Shown: positions 17,140 through 26,385, counted from the first letter of the stretch. The stretch is 64,000 bases of DNA from Cloacibacillus evryensis DSM 19522 (GCF_000585335.1 NZ_KK073872.1:316001-380000), one strand, 5' to 3'. Program-made: numbers and translations. Notes: generated by a model from the letters alone, not told the origin.

Positions 17140-19273
17140 CGGAACTCATGTTCTTCAGCATTTCGTCAAGTTCGACATAGCTCGTCTTGCCGTTGCCGAG
17201 AAGCGGTATGGTCTCCATATAAAGAAGCTTTTTGGGGATCGCGATCTCCGCCATCCCGAGCTCTGACAGCCTCTGGCGCAGTTCGTCCCGTTTCATATCG
17301 GCCCTCGTCGTCACAGCCGTCAGCGTCTCGCGGTTCGCGCCGTGCATCATCGTGACGGCGTGCTGATCCTCGGGCCATATCTCGAACATCGCCTCTTCGA
17401 CGGCGGCGAGCGAGATCATCTCCCCGCCTATCTTCGCGAAGCGCTTCGCGCGGCCGAGGATCGTCACGTAGCCCTCGTCGTCTATATGGACGATGTCTCC
17501 GGTGTCATACCAGCCATCCTTCGGCGGCTCCAATACTCCGGGATTGGAAATGCGCAGATAGCCGAGCATGATGTTGTCGCCTTTAAGCCACAGGCGGCCG
17601 CCGTCATGAACGCCGTCGACCGGTTCAAGGCGGTATTCAAGCCCCGCGACGATCGTTCCGACCGTGCCCGTCTTGTGGTGCGCGTAATAATTGTTGGAGA
17701 CGACCGGGGCGGCCTCCGTGACGCCGTAGCCCTCGGTTATGCGGGTGTTGAAGCGCTCGAACCAGGTCTGCTGTGTGGACGGTTTGAGTTTTTCGCCGCC
17801 CTGCACGAGGAGGCGCATCGTCGCGAAGTCGTAGTTGTCGCTCGCGGCCTTCGCGTAGCCGGCAAGGAAGGTATCCGTCGCGAATAGCAGCGTTATGCGC
17901 TCGTCGTAGCAGATGGTGGCGATCGTCTTATAATGAAGCGGCGACGGATAGAGGTAGACGAAGAAACCGAGCGAGACGGGCATAAAGACGCCGCAGAGCC
18001 CGAACGAATGGAAGATCGGCATCGCGTTGAGGACGCGGTCCGAACGGTAGAAATCGACGCGCGTGAACATCTGCGCGTGGTTCGTGTTAAGGTTTTTATA
18101 GCTGAGGACGACGCCCTTCGGCGCGCCCTCCGAGCCGGATGTGAAGAGGATCACGGCGGGTTTCTCCGCGGCCCCCGGCGTCACCGGGTCTGAACGCAGG
18201 AAGGGCGTGCGCAGGGCGGCGGAGAGTTTTTTGCCGGTCGTGATCAGCGGAGCCACGTCCTCAAGCCAGAAGATGCGGATGCCGGCCTCCTCGATGGCGT
18301 TTGAAAGGGCCTCCAGCTTGCCGAGCTCGATGAACTTGCGCGACGAAACGACCGTCTTTACGCAGGCGGAGCGGCAGCAGTTGACGAGCGAACGCGGCCC
18401 GAGCGAGAAGTTCAGCATCGCCGGCACCTTGTCCATCTTCTGCAGCGCGTACATCGCAATGACGCCGCCGAGCGACGTCGGCAGCAATACGCCGATGTTG
18501 TCCCCCTCTAGGTTTTGTTCGCGCAGCGCCTCTTCGATAAGAAGGATGCGCGTGATAAAGCCGTTATAGGTTACCGGTTTGGCGCCGGCGTCGCTGAAAA
18601 TGCGCACGTTGCCGCCGAATTCCCTGCGCGCGTCAAGAAGGATGTCCCAGAAGGGTTTCTGCTTCCTGCGCGCGGAGAGCGACGCCTCGTCCATGATGCG
18701 CTCCAGCGCCCGCCCGGCGGCGGCGTTGCGCTTCGAGCCCGTCAGCCCCTCGGGGATGTTGAGATTCTGGACGGGGAAGACGGTTATCGTCACCTCGGAA
18801 AAGAAACGCACCCCGCGTTTGTGCTGGATGCGCGAAAAGGGCGTGCGTTCCGTGCCCTTGATATGTATCGGCAATATCTTCGCGTCGGTATGGTCGGCGA
18901 TCATCGCGACTCCTTGCGAGACCTTCATGGGATTGCCGATGATTGTGGGCTGCAGCTCGGGGAAGATGACACACCGCCCCCCGTTTTTCAGCAGGCTGAG
19001 GAAATATTTAAGCGTGAGCGGCGCGTCCGCGTCCAGTATATGCGTGTCCGCGATCGGCAGGAAAAATCTGGCGAAGCGTTTCTTCGTCAGCCGCCGCTCG
19101 ATGGCGAAAGGGACCTTTTCCGGCAGAAAGGCCGCCAGGATCAGCGGGTCGATAAACGACACGTAGTTCGGCGCGATGAGGACCCCTTCTCCGGCGTTTT
19201 CCCAATTTTCCCAGCCCTTCACCTTCACCCTGAAGAAGAGACGCAGTATAAGTTTTACAATAAGTCGACGCAA
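17132..19273 (-). CDS. Aas-like acyltransferase/acyl-ACP synthetase with degenerate acyltransferase motifs
   Basis: 713 residues, the length of E. coli Aas (about 719). N-terminal PlsC-like domain (about 1-190), then an AMP-binding ligase with ILFTSGSEGAPKGVVLS, LKGDNIMLGYLR, YDTGDIVHIDDEGY and a C-terminal FAKIGGEMISLAAVE. Aas re-acylates lysophospholipid at the inner membrane using fatty acid activated on ACP. The PlsC motif H-x4-D reads NYVSFID, so the catalytic His is Tyr, and the second motif reads FPELQPT where E. coli Aas has FPEGRITT. The acyltransferase half may be inactive while the ligase half looks intact. No MFS lysolipid transporter gene is adjacent. Confidence 0.85.
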   Translation of the reverse strand: MRRLIVKLILRLFFRVKVKGWENWENAGEGVLIAPNYVSFIDPLILAAFLPEKVPFAIERRLTKKRFARFFLPIADTHILDADAPLTLKYFLSLLKNGGRCVIFPELQPTIIGNPMKVSQGVAMIADHTDAKILPIHIKGTERTPFSRIQHKRGVRFFSEVTITVFPVQNLNIPEGLTGSKRNAAAGRALERIMDEASLSARRKQKPFWDILLDARREFGGNVRIFSDAGAKPVTYNGFITRILLIEEALREQNLEGDNIGVLLPTSLGGVIAMYALQKMDKVPAMLNFSLGPRSLVNCCRSACVKTVVSSRKFIELGKLEALSNAIEEAGIRIFWLEDVAPLITTGKKLSAALRTPFLRSDPVTPGAAEKPAVILFTSGSEGAPKGVVLSYKNLNTNHAQMFTRVDFYRSDRVLNAMPIFHSFGLCGVFMPVSLGFFVYLYPSPLHYKTIATICYDERITLLFATDTFLAGYAKAASDNYDFATMRLLVQGGEKLKPSTQQTWFERFNTRITEGYGVTEAAPVVSNNYYAHHKTGTVGTIVAGLEYRLEPVDGVHDGGRLWLKGDNIMLGYLRISNPGVLEPPKDGWYDTGDIVHIDDEGYVTILGRAKRFAKIGGEMISLAAVEEAMFEIWPEDQHAVTMMHGANRETLTAVTTRADMKRDELRQRLSELGMAEIAIPKKLLYMETIPLLGNGKTSYVELDEMLKNMSSDE

Positions 19274-19443
19274 AAAAACCCCTCCGATGGACCCGCAAAG
19301 AATAGTGGAAACTCAAGTCCAGTATAATACATTCATTATATCATGATATGACCGGATTCCGCAGTTTTTATTTTACTTTATAACGAATTAGGATACAATA
19401 AATATATCGTAAATATATATATAAATGGACAGAAAGGGTGGTA

Positions 19444-20088
19444 ATGATGGAGAAGAAGGAGAAAGTATTTCTTATCGGTGCCGGAGACCACGCAAAGGTC
19501 GTGCTCTCGACGCTTGAGGCCTGCGGCGTGGAGTGCGCGGGGATCTACGACGATAACCCGGAGCTGTGGGGAAGGACGCTCTGGTGTCTTCCCATCATAG
19601 GAGCGGTCTCGGAGATGCCGGATACGCCTGAGACGATGGCTGTCATCGCGATCGGCTCGAATACCGCGCGCCGCACGATAAGGGAAAGATTCAAAGAGGT
19701 CTGCTGGCCGGTGTTCGTTCATCCGCAGGGAATCGTCCACAGTTCGGTGCGCATCGGCGAGGGGACGGTCGTCTTTGCCGGGTGCATAATCGAATCCGAC
19801 GCGGAGATCGGGAAGCAGTGCATCATCAACTCCGGCTGCTTCATCGGCCATGACAGCAAGATCGGCGACTTCTGCCAAATGGCGCCGAAGAGCGCGATCG
19901 CCGACAGCGTGATGCTGGGCAGCGGCGTCTTCCTCGGACTCGGTTCGATGGTGCGCCCGTATACGACGATCCTTGATGACGTGACGGTAGGCATGGGCAG
20001 CTCTGTCGTCAAAAAACTCGGCCCTGGCGGCACCTACGTAGGCACTCCGGCGAGAAGGATAATGACGCCGGTGGTCGGAAGCGACTAG
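19444..20088 (+). CDS. NeuD/PglD-family sugar O- or N-acetyltransferase
   Basis: 214 residues from ATG 19444 (19447 also possible), behind AAGGGTGG. The N-terminal nucleotide-sugar-binding half starts KVFLIGAGDHAKVVLSTLEA, as in PglD and NeuD. The C-terminal half is a left-handed beta-helix of hexapeptide repeats with CFIGHDSKIGDF, containing the His that acts as catalytic base in PglD. These enzymes acetylate an amino-sugar or sialic acid used for surface glycans. No glycan genes are adjacent; the gene is flanked by aas and an XRE regulator, and ends at a terminator. Confidence 0.85.
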   Translation: MMEKKEKVFLIGAGDHAKVVLSTLEACGVECAGIYDDNPELWGRTLWCLPIIGAVSEMPDTPETMAVIAIGSNTARRTIRERFKEVCWPVFVHPQGIVHSSVRIGEGTVVFAGCIIESDAEIGKQCIINSGCFIGHDSKIGDFCQMAPKSAIADSVMLGSGVFLGLGSMVRPYTTILDDVTVGMGSSVVKKLGPGGTYVGTPARRIMTPVVGSD

Positions 20089-20147
20089 CTTAAAACCAGG
20101 CGCGGCCGCCGCTCCATAACGCGGATCATGCGCCGCGGAAAATGACG

Positions 20148-20193
20148 GACGGGGAGGCTTTTTCCGTATTTTGCGGCAGTCTCCCCGTCTTTC
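20148..20193. terminator. Terminator between convergent genes
   Basis: GACGGGGAGGCT pairs with AGTCTCCCCGTC across a 20-base loop and is followed by TTTCT. It lies between the acetyltransferase gene and the convergent XRE gene. Confidence 0.6.
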
Positions 20194-20214
20194 TATTGTT
20201 AAAAATCAAAAGCT

Positions 20215-20622
20215 TTATCTATCCGCTTTATTCAAGGATCTCAGGCAGGCTTCCAGCATATCGGCGATGATGCCCCGGTCTGCCACTGACAACGGCGGTA
20301 AATTGTCTATGCCGTGCCAGACTCTCCCGAGCATCATCGTTATCTCTGGTACCGTCAGATACCGCCTCTCTTCGTCCGCGATCCCATCCGAAGAAAGGCG
20401 CGGAGCCTCGCCGGGCGCGGAGCGTCCCTCGCCGCCCAGCCAGAATGCCAGTCCCTTGCCGGAACGTTCCACGACTTGCGATAAAATACGGTAGGACGGT
20501 TCTTTTTTGCCGCGTTCCAACTCGCTATAGTATGTGGCAGAGATATCCAAAATCTCTGATACTTTAGCCTGTGACCTGTCTCCCCGATATTCCCGCAGCA
20601 ATTCCGCAAATGATTTAGCCAT
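20215..20622 (-). CDS. XRE-family helix-turn-helix regulator
   Basis: 135 residues from the ATG at 20622 (MAKSFAELLREYRGDRSQAK). An upstream GTG in the same frame would add 13 mostly hydrophobic residues and seems less likely. A Cro/C1-type HTH occupies about residues 5-60 (KVSEILDISATYYSELERGKK, then PSYRILSQVVERSG). The C-terminal 70 residues have no known sensor domain. No strong ribosome site is visible. It is transcribed alone; the target is unknown. Confidence 0.8.
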   Translation of the reverse strand: MAKSFAELLREYRGDRSQAKVSEILDISATYYSELERGKKEPSYRILSQVVERSGKGLAFWLGGEGRSAPGEAPRLSSDGIADEERRYLTVPEITMMLGRVWHGIDNLPPLSVADRGIIADMLEACLRSLNKADR

Positions 20623-20888
20623 GTAATAGACATTAAACAGTCTCAATAAAAGAAGCAACACAAATAAGCGTATGTATCATACGTTATGGCGTTGATTCAT
20701 ACGCAACTGAAGATATGTGGCGCAGGCCGGGTATGCGTTTCAGCCTCCATCCGCCGCCCTGCCGGACGGCACTAAGATCACCTCCCGCCTTTCGTATCTG
20801 TCGACAGAGGGCGAGGCGGAACAGTTATCCGCCTCGCCCGAGGAAATCGTCGTCATATAGCTTCCGGTATGCGATAGGCAGATGCCGG

Positions 20889-22229
20889 TCACTTCACCGC
20901 CAGAGCCGCGGGGCTCTTGAGCCAGCGTATCGTCCAGACAAGGAAACCCAGGGAGATGACGCATCCGCCGACATCTCCGCATGGGAACGACATCCAGACG
21001 CCGAGCAGCCCGAAGATGCGCGGCAGCATTATCAGCGGGATGAACATGCAGAGCACGTGGCGGCAGAAGGAGAGAGCGAGCGAGGCGAAACCCTTTCCCA
21101 GCCCCTGGAGCGCCGAATTGGTGACGATCGTCACTCCCATGAACGGAAGCCCTATATACCCGACGCGCATTCCCGGCACGCCGATCGCAAGCAGCGCCTC
21201 GTCGTTCGTGAAGAGCCGCATCATCGGCCCCGCGAAAATTTCAGCGAGGGTGAAGCTGATAACATAAAACCCGACGGCCATGCCGAGGGCGCAGTATATC
21301 GCTTTTATGACGCGCTTAGGCATACCGGCGCCGTAGTTATACCCGATGATCGGCTGCGAGGCCTCCCCGATGGCCATCGCCGGCAGGAAGAGCAGGGAGT
21401 CAAGGCTGAGAAATATCCCCATCGCCGAAAGCCCGGCGTCGCCGCCGTATTTTATGATAAGCTGGTTCATCAGCGTCATATAGCAGACGAAAGAAAGCTC
21501 CATAAAGAAGGGAGCGCTGCCGACCGCGCATATCCTCTTAAAGACATCCCAGCGGGGCAGGCCGATGAAGTGCGCGCGGATGCGCAGGGGGGCTTCCCTC
21601 CGCCAGAAGAAAGAGAGGCCGAATACCGCGGAGACCGCCTGCGCGAGCACGGTGCCGTAGGCCGCCCCCGCGACGCCCATGTCGAGAGTTATGATGAAAA
21701 AGGCGTCGAGGATGACATTGCTGACCGCGCCCACGATCTGAGTGCACATGGCGAAGCGGGGATTCCCGCTCGCGCGCACGAGAAAATTGGCGCCGAAACC
21801 GAAAAGGCCCAGGGGCGCTCCGAGCAGGATGATGCGCAGATAGGGGCGCGCCATTTCGAGCACCTCGCCGGAGGCGCCGGAGAGGCGCAGCATGGCGTCC
21901 ACCGCGAAGAAACTTGCCGCGATAGAGGCCGCGCCGACGATCGCGAGCAGGACGAACGTGGTGGTGAGCGCCTGTTCGGCTGGACGCCGCCGGTTGGCGC
22001 CGAAGAGGATCGATACTCTCGACGCGCCGCCGACGCAGATAAGCAGCGTGAAGGCCATCAGCATCATCATCATGGGAAAACTCACCGTTATCGCGGCAAG
22101 CCCGACAGAGCCGACATAACGTCCGACAAATATGCGGTCCACGATATTATATATGGCGCCGGCGATCATGCCGATTATGGCCGGCAGCGCGAAACTCAGG
22201 ATAAGCCTGGGTATCGGCTCGCTCCCCAT
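20889..22229 (-). CDS. MATE family efflux transporter (start codon uncertain)
   Basis: 446 residues from ATG 22229, twelve hydrophobic helices, MATE features GSEPIPRLILSFALPAIIG and GEASQPIIGYNYGAGMPKRV. MATE proteins export drugs or metabolites using Na+ or H+ gradients. The ATG has no ribosome site. The frame runs upstream a further 13 codons to an ATT at 22268 that lies 8 bases after AAGGAAG, and the added residues (NSAVSKEEQHRR) look like a normal MATE N-terminus. No ATG, GTG or TTG lies between that frame's upstream stop and 22229. The real start may therefore be ATT. Confidence 0.93.
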   Translation of the reverse strand: MGSEPIPRLILSFALPAIIGMIAGAIYNIVDRIFVGRYVGSVGLAAITVSFPMMMMLMAFTLLICVGGASRVSILFGANRRRPAEQALTTTFVLLAIVGAASIAASFFAVDAMLRLSGASGEVLEMARPYLRIILLGAPLGLFGFGANFLVRASGNPRFAMCTQIVGAVSNVILDAFFIITLDMGVAGAAYGTVLAQAVSAVFGLSFFWRREAPLRIRAHFIGLPRWDVFKRICAVGSAPFFMELSFVCYMTLMNQLIIKYGGDAGLSAMGIFLSLDSLLFLPAMAIGEASQPIIGYNYGAGMPKRVIKAIYCALGMAVGFYVISFTLAEIFAGPMMRLFTNDEALLAIGVPGMRVGYIGLPFMGVTIVTNSALQGLGKGFASLALSFCRHVLCMFIPLIMLPRIFGLLGVWMSFPCGDVGGCVISLGFLVWTIRWLKSPAALAVK

Positions 22230-22389
22230 GCGCCTGTGCTGTTCTTCTTTTGAAACTGCAGAGTTAATGATAAAAACTTCCTTTCATTGTGATTATCACG
22301 CCATTATAACATACGAAAATAAAACGACGAATCTTCGCGAAAAGGCTTGACTAATCAGTGATTTTTTTATATACTTCCCTACGTTGAGC

Positions 22390-22474
22390 GCCGGGGTGGT
22401 GGAAATGGTAGACACGCACGTTTGAGGGGCGTGTGGGGCAACCCGTACGAGTTCAATTCTCGTCTCCGGCACCA
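22390..22474 (+). tRNA. tRNA-Leu (anticodon GAG), CCA encoded
   Basis: The 7-bp acceptor stem GCCGGGG/CTCCGGC closes the gene, with discriminator A and encoded CCA at 22472-22474. The anticodon stem is CACGT/GCGTG around the loop TTGAGGG, giving anticodon GAG. A long variable arm (TGGGGCAACCCGTA) marks a class II leucine tRNA, and the T-arm has GTTCAATTC. Confidence 0.95.
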
Positions 22475-23035
22475 TTACTTAACAAACCCTCACGAGGCTG
22501 GTTAATGACCAGCCTCTTTTTATTATCCGGCGGTAATACAAAGCGATTCGCACAAAACGCAAGAGCGGCGTTTTGGCTCTCTGCTTTTCCGGCACCATTA
22601 CTTAACAAACCCTCACGAGGCTGGTTACGTACCAGCCTCTTTTTATTTCCCTGACGTACAGACTAGGCGACCTCGCACGGCATCAAAGATGCCGGCTCCC
22701 TGCCTATCCGGCACCATTTACTTAAATACCCTCATGAGGCTGGTTTTTAACCAGCCTCTTTTCATTATCCGGCGGTAATACAAAGCGATTCGCACAAAAC
22801 GCAAGAGCAGCGTTTTGGCTCTCTGCTTTCGGCACCATTACTTAACAAACCCTCACGAGGCTGGTTAATGACCAGCCTCTTTTTATTATCCGGCGGCAAG
22901 ACAAAGCGATTCGCACAAAACGCAAGAGCGGCGTTTTGGCTCTCTGCTTTCGGCACCATTACTTAACAAACCCTCACGAGGCTGGTTAATGACCAGCCTC
23001 TTTTCATTATCCGGCGGTAATACAAAGCAATTTAA
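22468..23035 (+). repeat. Five tandem ~120-bp units, each with the tRNA-Leu 3' end and an intrinsic terminator
   Basis: Units begin with GGCACCA at 22468, 22591, 22710, 22831 and 22952 (spacings 123, 119, 121, 121). The first belongs to the tRNA itself. Each unit continues with TTACTTAACAAACCCTCAC, then GAGGCTGGT-loop-ACCAGCCTC and a T-run, then a 60-70 bp tail that in most copies has GCAAGAGCGGCGTTTTGGC. Unit 2 keeps the terminator but has a divergent tail. The last copy breaks down after about 23030. No protein-coding signal is present. The first hairpin (22494-22516) is the natural tRNA terminator; the rest look like serial duplications of the tRNA 3' end. Confidence 0.9.
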
Positions 23036-23110
23036 TGACAGGCTGGGACGCTGCGTCTGCCTGCCGCGCCGAGACGGTAATTTCCTCCTAAAAGATTTCT
23101 TCATCGTCGC

Positions 23111-23141
23111 TTGACTTAGAGTTGACTCCAAGCCTTAATCT
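23111..23141 (+). promoter_or_regulatory. MerR-class promoter/operator (copy a)
   Basis: TTGACT, a 19-bp spacer and TAATCT. The dyad CTTAGAGTTGACTCCAAG (23115-23132) fills the spacer. The over-long 19-bp spacer is the hallmark of MerR-activated promoters. It drives the iron alcohol dehydrogenase gene. Confidence 0.8.
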
Positions 23142-23195
23142 ATGAAGCGTAAGGAACAAACAGACGATTTTCTTAAAAAACGGAGGATATAAAAA

Positions 23196-24365
23196 ATGAG
23201 TTTTACGATGTATGTACCGACAAAGACGCTCTTTGGAGCCGGGATGCTGAACAAGCTGCACGAGCAGAGGATGCCGGGCAAAAAGGCGCTGATCGTGATT
23301 TCCAAGGGAAAATCGACTAAGGCCAACGGCTATCTCGCGAGGGTGGAAAACGAACTTAGACTCGCGGGCATGACGTGGGCGCTGTTTGACAGGGTGGAGC
23401 CGAACCCGCTGCGTTCTACCGTGATGGCGGGAGCCGCCGCGGCGCGCGAAAACGGCTGTGATTTTATCGTTGCGCTTGGCGGCGGCAGCCCGATGGACGC
23501 TTCGAAGGGTATTGCCGCGATGGCGGTCAACGACGGCGACCTATGGGATTATATCCATTCGGGCAGCGGCAAGGGACGCCCGCTCGCAAACCGGCCGCTG
23601 CCGATCGTAGCGATCACGACGACGGCCGGCACCGGCTCCGAGACGGACCCGGGCGGCGTCATCACGAACGAGGAGATGCATGAAAAGAGCGCGATCCTCG
23701 ACGAAAATCTCTTTCCCGTGCTTGCCGTCGTCGATCCCGAGCTGATGGTCTCCGTGCCGCCCAAGTTTACCGCGTATCAGGGTTTTGACGCGCTCTTCCA
23801 CAGCGTGGAGGCCTATATCGCGGGAACGGCGAACCTCATGAGCGATATGTTCGCGCTCGCGGCGATCGAGAATGTGAGCCGCTATCTCGCGCGCGCGGTG
23901 CGCGACGGCGGGGATATTGAGGCGCGCGAGCATGTCGCCTTTGGAAATTACGCCTCGGGCTTCGTGATGTGCGTCGGCAGCTGCGCGAGCGAGCATTCTC
24001 TGGAACACGCGATGTCCGCCTATCATCAGGAGCTGCCGCACGGCGCGGGGCTGATCATGATAAGCCGGGCCTATTACACGCACTTTATCGAGCGTCATGT
24101 CTGCGACGAGCGTTTCATCCGCATGGCGAAAGCGATGGGGATGGCGGATGCCAGCGAGCCGATGGATTTCATCAGGGTGCTGACAAAGCTGCAGGAGGAG
24201 TGCGGCGCGGCGGAGCTCAAGATGTCCGACTACGGCATCAAGCCCGAGGATTTTGAGACCCTTGCGAAGAACGCGATAGATACGATGGGCTTCCTCTTCC
24301 AGTGCGACAGGGAGCCGCTCAGCATAGAGGACTGCGTGGCGATATACGCGGCCTCTTATAAATAA
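23196..24365 (+). CDS. Iron-containing (group III) alcohol dehydrogenase
   Basis: 389 residues behind ACGGAGGATA. Family signatures: NAD-binding GGGSPMDASKGIA, TTAGTGSETDPGGVITNE, and the metal ligands in GFDALFHSVEAYI and the His-rich segment CASEHSLEHAMSAYHQELPHG. It reduces aldehydes or ketones, or oxidises alcohols, with NAD(P) in the cytoplasm. It lies 55 bp after a MerR-class promoter, the arrangement seen for AdhR-controlled alcohol dehydrogenases in Bacillus. A terminator follows. Substrate not predictable. Confidence 0.95.
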   Translation: MSFTMYVPTKTLFGAGMLNKLHEQRMPGKKALIVISKGKSTKANGYLARVENELRLAGMTWALFDRVEPNPLRSTVMAGAAAARENGCDFIVALGGGSPMDASKGIAAMAVNDGDLWDYIHSGSGKGRPLANRPLPIVAITTTAGTGSETDPGGVITNEEMHEKSAILDENLFPVLAVVDPELMVSVPPKFTAYQGFDALFHSVEAYIAGTANLMSDMFALAAIENVSRYLARAVRDGGDIEAREHVAFGNYASGFVMCVGSCASEHSLEHAMSAYHQELPHGAGLIMISRAYYTHFIERHVCDERFIRMAKAMGMADASEPMDFIRVLTKLQEECGAAELKMSDYGIKPEDFETLAKNAIDTMGFLFQCDREPLSIEDCVAIYAASYK

Positions 24366-24410
24366 AGACAGCCCGGAGCCGGTTCTCCTTTCCGCCGGCG
24401 GTACGCGAAG

Positions 24411-24437
24411 ACGCCCTCTGTCAGACGGGGGCGTTTT
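24411..24437 (+). terminator. Terminator after the alcohol dehydrogenase gene
   Basis: ACGCCCTCTG...CGGGGGCGT stem followed by TTTTC. Confidence 0.65.
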
Positions 24438-24544
24438 CGCATGTTTAGCCCCGGCCGGATCGTCCTCAGGTCGGCGTACAGAGTATAGCGGCTCTTGCCG
24501 GCAGCCGGGACCGTGCGTTTTTCCCGGCGCTCGAAATCAGGCGT

Positions 24545-24575
24545 TTGACTTGGAGTCAGCTCTAAGTGATATCCT
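24545..24575 (+). promoter_or_regulatory. MerR-class promoter/operator (copy b)
   Basis: TTGACT, 19-bp spacer, TATCCT, with dyad CTTGGAGTCAGCTCTAAG at 24549-24566. It precedes the exported flavodoxin and the aldo/keto reductase. Confidence 0.8.
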
Positions 24576-24627
24576 GTCTAACAAAGAAAATGTGTTTTAT
24601 ACTATAATGTTTAGGAGGATTTTTTTG

Positions 24628-25197
24628 ATGAAGGCATTGGTAATGACGATACTGGCGATGGCGGCGCTCTTCGGCTGGGCGGTTCATGGCGAGGCGGCTC
24701 CCGCGCTTGCGGGCAAAAAGCCGCTGATCGTCTATTTTTCATGGGGAGGCAACACTCGTGTGGTGGCGAATCAGATAAAAGAGCTGACCGGCGGCGATCT
24801 GTTTGAGGCGCAGACGGTGAAGTCCTATCCGAAGGAATACCGAGCGACCACGGAGCAGGCGAAGAACGAGCTCAATTCAAACGCGCGCCCCGCGTTAAAG
24901 GTTTCGAAGCTGCCGAACCTTGGTTCCTATGATACGGTCATCATCTGCCATCCTAACTGGTGGGGGACGATGCCTACGGCGATGATGACGCTGCTTGAGG
25001 CTAACGACCTCTCCGGCAAGAAGATCGCGCAGGTCGTGACGCACGAGGGAAGCGGCGTCGGGCGCAGCGGCGGCGATCTGAAAAAACTGTGTCCGAAGTC
25101 GGAGATACTTTCCCCGACGGCGATCCGCGGCGGTGGAGTGAAAAACGCGCAAAGAGATGTGGAGAACTGGCTCAAAGAGACGGGCATATTGAAGTAA
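24628..25197 (+). CDS. Exported flavodoxin
   Basis: 189 residues. ATG 24628 is chosen because AGGAGG lies at 24613-24618 and a signal peptide follows at once (MKALVMTILAMAALFGWAVH, then GEAAPA); an earlier in-frame ATG overlaps the promoter. The FMN phosphate loop is YFSWGGNTRVVANQIK, and the isoalloxazine loops include CHPNWWGTMPTAMM and THEGSGVGRSGGD. Flavodoxins carry single electrons on FMN and are usually cytosolic, so the signal peptide is notable. It is followed 54 bp later by the Fe-S aldo/keto reductase, probably in one operon. Related to 42948-43523 and to the half-gene at 54820-55104. Confidence 0.9.
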   Translation: MKALVMTILAMAALFGWAVHGEAAPALAGKKPLIVYFSWGGNTRVVANQIKELTGGDLFEAQTVKSYPKEYRATTEQAKNELNSNARPALKVSKLPNLGSYDTVIICHPNWWGTMPTAMMTLLEANDLSGKKIAQVVTHEGSGVGRSGGDLKKLCPKSEILSPTAIRGGGVKNAQRDVENWLKETGILK

Positions 25198-25251
25198 GGC
25201 CTGCCGGCGGTATTGTCTAAATAATTTCCTGATGGAGGGAATGGAAGAGAT

Positions 25252-26385
25252 ATGAAAAAGCTTGGATTCGGATTCATGCGCCTGCCGATGACCGATAAGG
25301 ACGACCCTAAGAGCATCGATAAAGAGATGCTGAAGAAGATGGTGGATATCTTCCTTGAAAGGGGTTTCACCTATTTCGACACCGCCTATATGTATCATGA
25401 CCATGCCAGCGAGGCGGCGCTGCGCGAGGTGCTGACGGAGCGCCACCCGCGCGGGGCTTTCACGGTGGCGACGAAGCTGCCGCTGATGTTCCTTGAAATA
25501 GAGGGCGATCAGGAACGGATTTTTGACGAACAGCTGGAAAAATGCGGCGTCGGCTATTTTGACTACTACCTCCTGCACAATGTCAACGTTCACACTTATG
25601 AAAAAATGAAAGAGTTCGACAGCTTCGGTTTCATCGCGAAGATGAAGGAGCGGGGGCTGATAAAGCATATAGGTTTCTCATATCACGACGACGCCGAACT
25701 GCTCGACCGCGTGCTTACAGAACACCCGGAGGCGGAATTTGTCCAGCTTCAGCTCAACTATCTCGACTGGGACAACGAGAGCATCCAGTCGCGCAGATGC
25801 TATGAAACGGCGCGGCGGCACGGAAAGCCCGTCGTCGTGATGGAGCCGGTAAAGGGCGGCGCGCTTGCCGAAGTGCCGGGCAGCGTGAAAGAGCTATTCA
25901 GGAAATATGCCCCCGAAATGTCGGCCGCCTCGTGGGCGGTGCGCTTTGCGGCGAGCCTCGACGGCGTCATGGTCGTGCTCAGCGGCATGTCAGATATGGA
26001 ACAGCTTCTTGACAACGTTGGCTATATGGAAGATTTCAAGCCGCTTTCGGCGGAGGAGAAAGAGATCCTTGACGGCGCGAAGAAGATCATTTCCGACGCC
26101 AACGCGATCCAGTGCACCGCCTGCCGTTACTGCGTCGAGGGCTGCCCGATGGGTATTCCGATACCGGAATATTTCGCGCTCTATAACGCCGAGAAACAGT
26201 CGAATGCGGCGGTCTTCTCCATTTCCACGCAGGGGGTCTATTACGCCAACATCACAAAGACGCGCCGCAAAGCCTCCGAGTGCGTGGAGTGCGGCCAATG
26301 CGAACGGGCCTGCCCGCAGCACATAAAGATAGTCGAATGCCTCAAAAAGGTCGCCGAAACATTTGAGACGGAGGCCGCCGAATAG
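25252..26385 (+). CDS. Aldo/keto reductase with C-terminal 2[4Fe-4S] domain
   Basis: 377 residues. Residues 1-265 form an aldo/keto reductase barrel: [28 protein letters not shown] with the catalytic Asp and Tyr, YYLLHNVN, and IGFSYHD. The C-terminal 100 residues hold two cysteine clusters, [14 protein letters not shown] and [14 protein letters not shown], as in the Fe-S aldo/keto reductases common in anaerobes. The clusters could pass electrons between a ferredoxin or flavodoxin and the barrel. It follows the exported flavodoxin in the same unit, although that flavodoxin would sit on the other side of the membrane. Confidence 0.93.
   Translation: MKKLGFGFMRLPMTDKDDPKSIDKEMLKKMVDIFLERGFTYFDTAYMYHDHASEAALREVLTERHPRGAFTVATKLPLMFLEIEGDQERIFDEQLEKCGVGYFDYYLLHNVNVHTYEKMKEFDSFGFIAKMKERGLIKHIGFSYHDDAELLDRVLTEHPEAEFVQLQLNYLDWDNESIQSRRCYETARRHGKPVVVMEPVKGGALAEVPGSVKELFRKYAPEMSAASWAVRFAASLDGVMVVLSGMSDMEQLLDNVGYMEDFKPLSAEEKEILDGAKKIISDANAIQCTACRYCVEGCPMGIPIPEYFALYNAEKQSNAAVFSISTQGVYYANITKTRRKASECVECGQCERACPQHIKIVECLKKVAETFETEAAE

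Noticed and set aside
20715-22253. 512-codon plus-strand open frame opposite the MATE gene
   Set aside because: Arg/His/Glu-rich shadow of a high-G+C gene; the minus-strand frame is a clear MATE transporter.
22468-23035. CRISPR array
   Set aside because: Units are about 120 bp, repeat over nearly their whole length, start with the tRNA end and contain a terminator; no unique spacers of uniform length and no cas genes.
22433-23131. Small open frames of 60-80 codons inside the tRNA-tail repeats
   Set aside because: They arise from the repeated sequence, have no ribosome sites and cross the tRNA and terminators.
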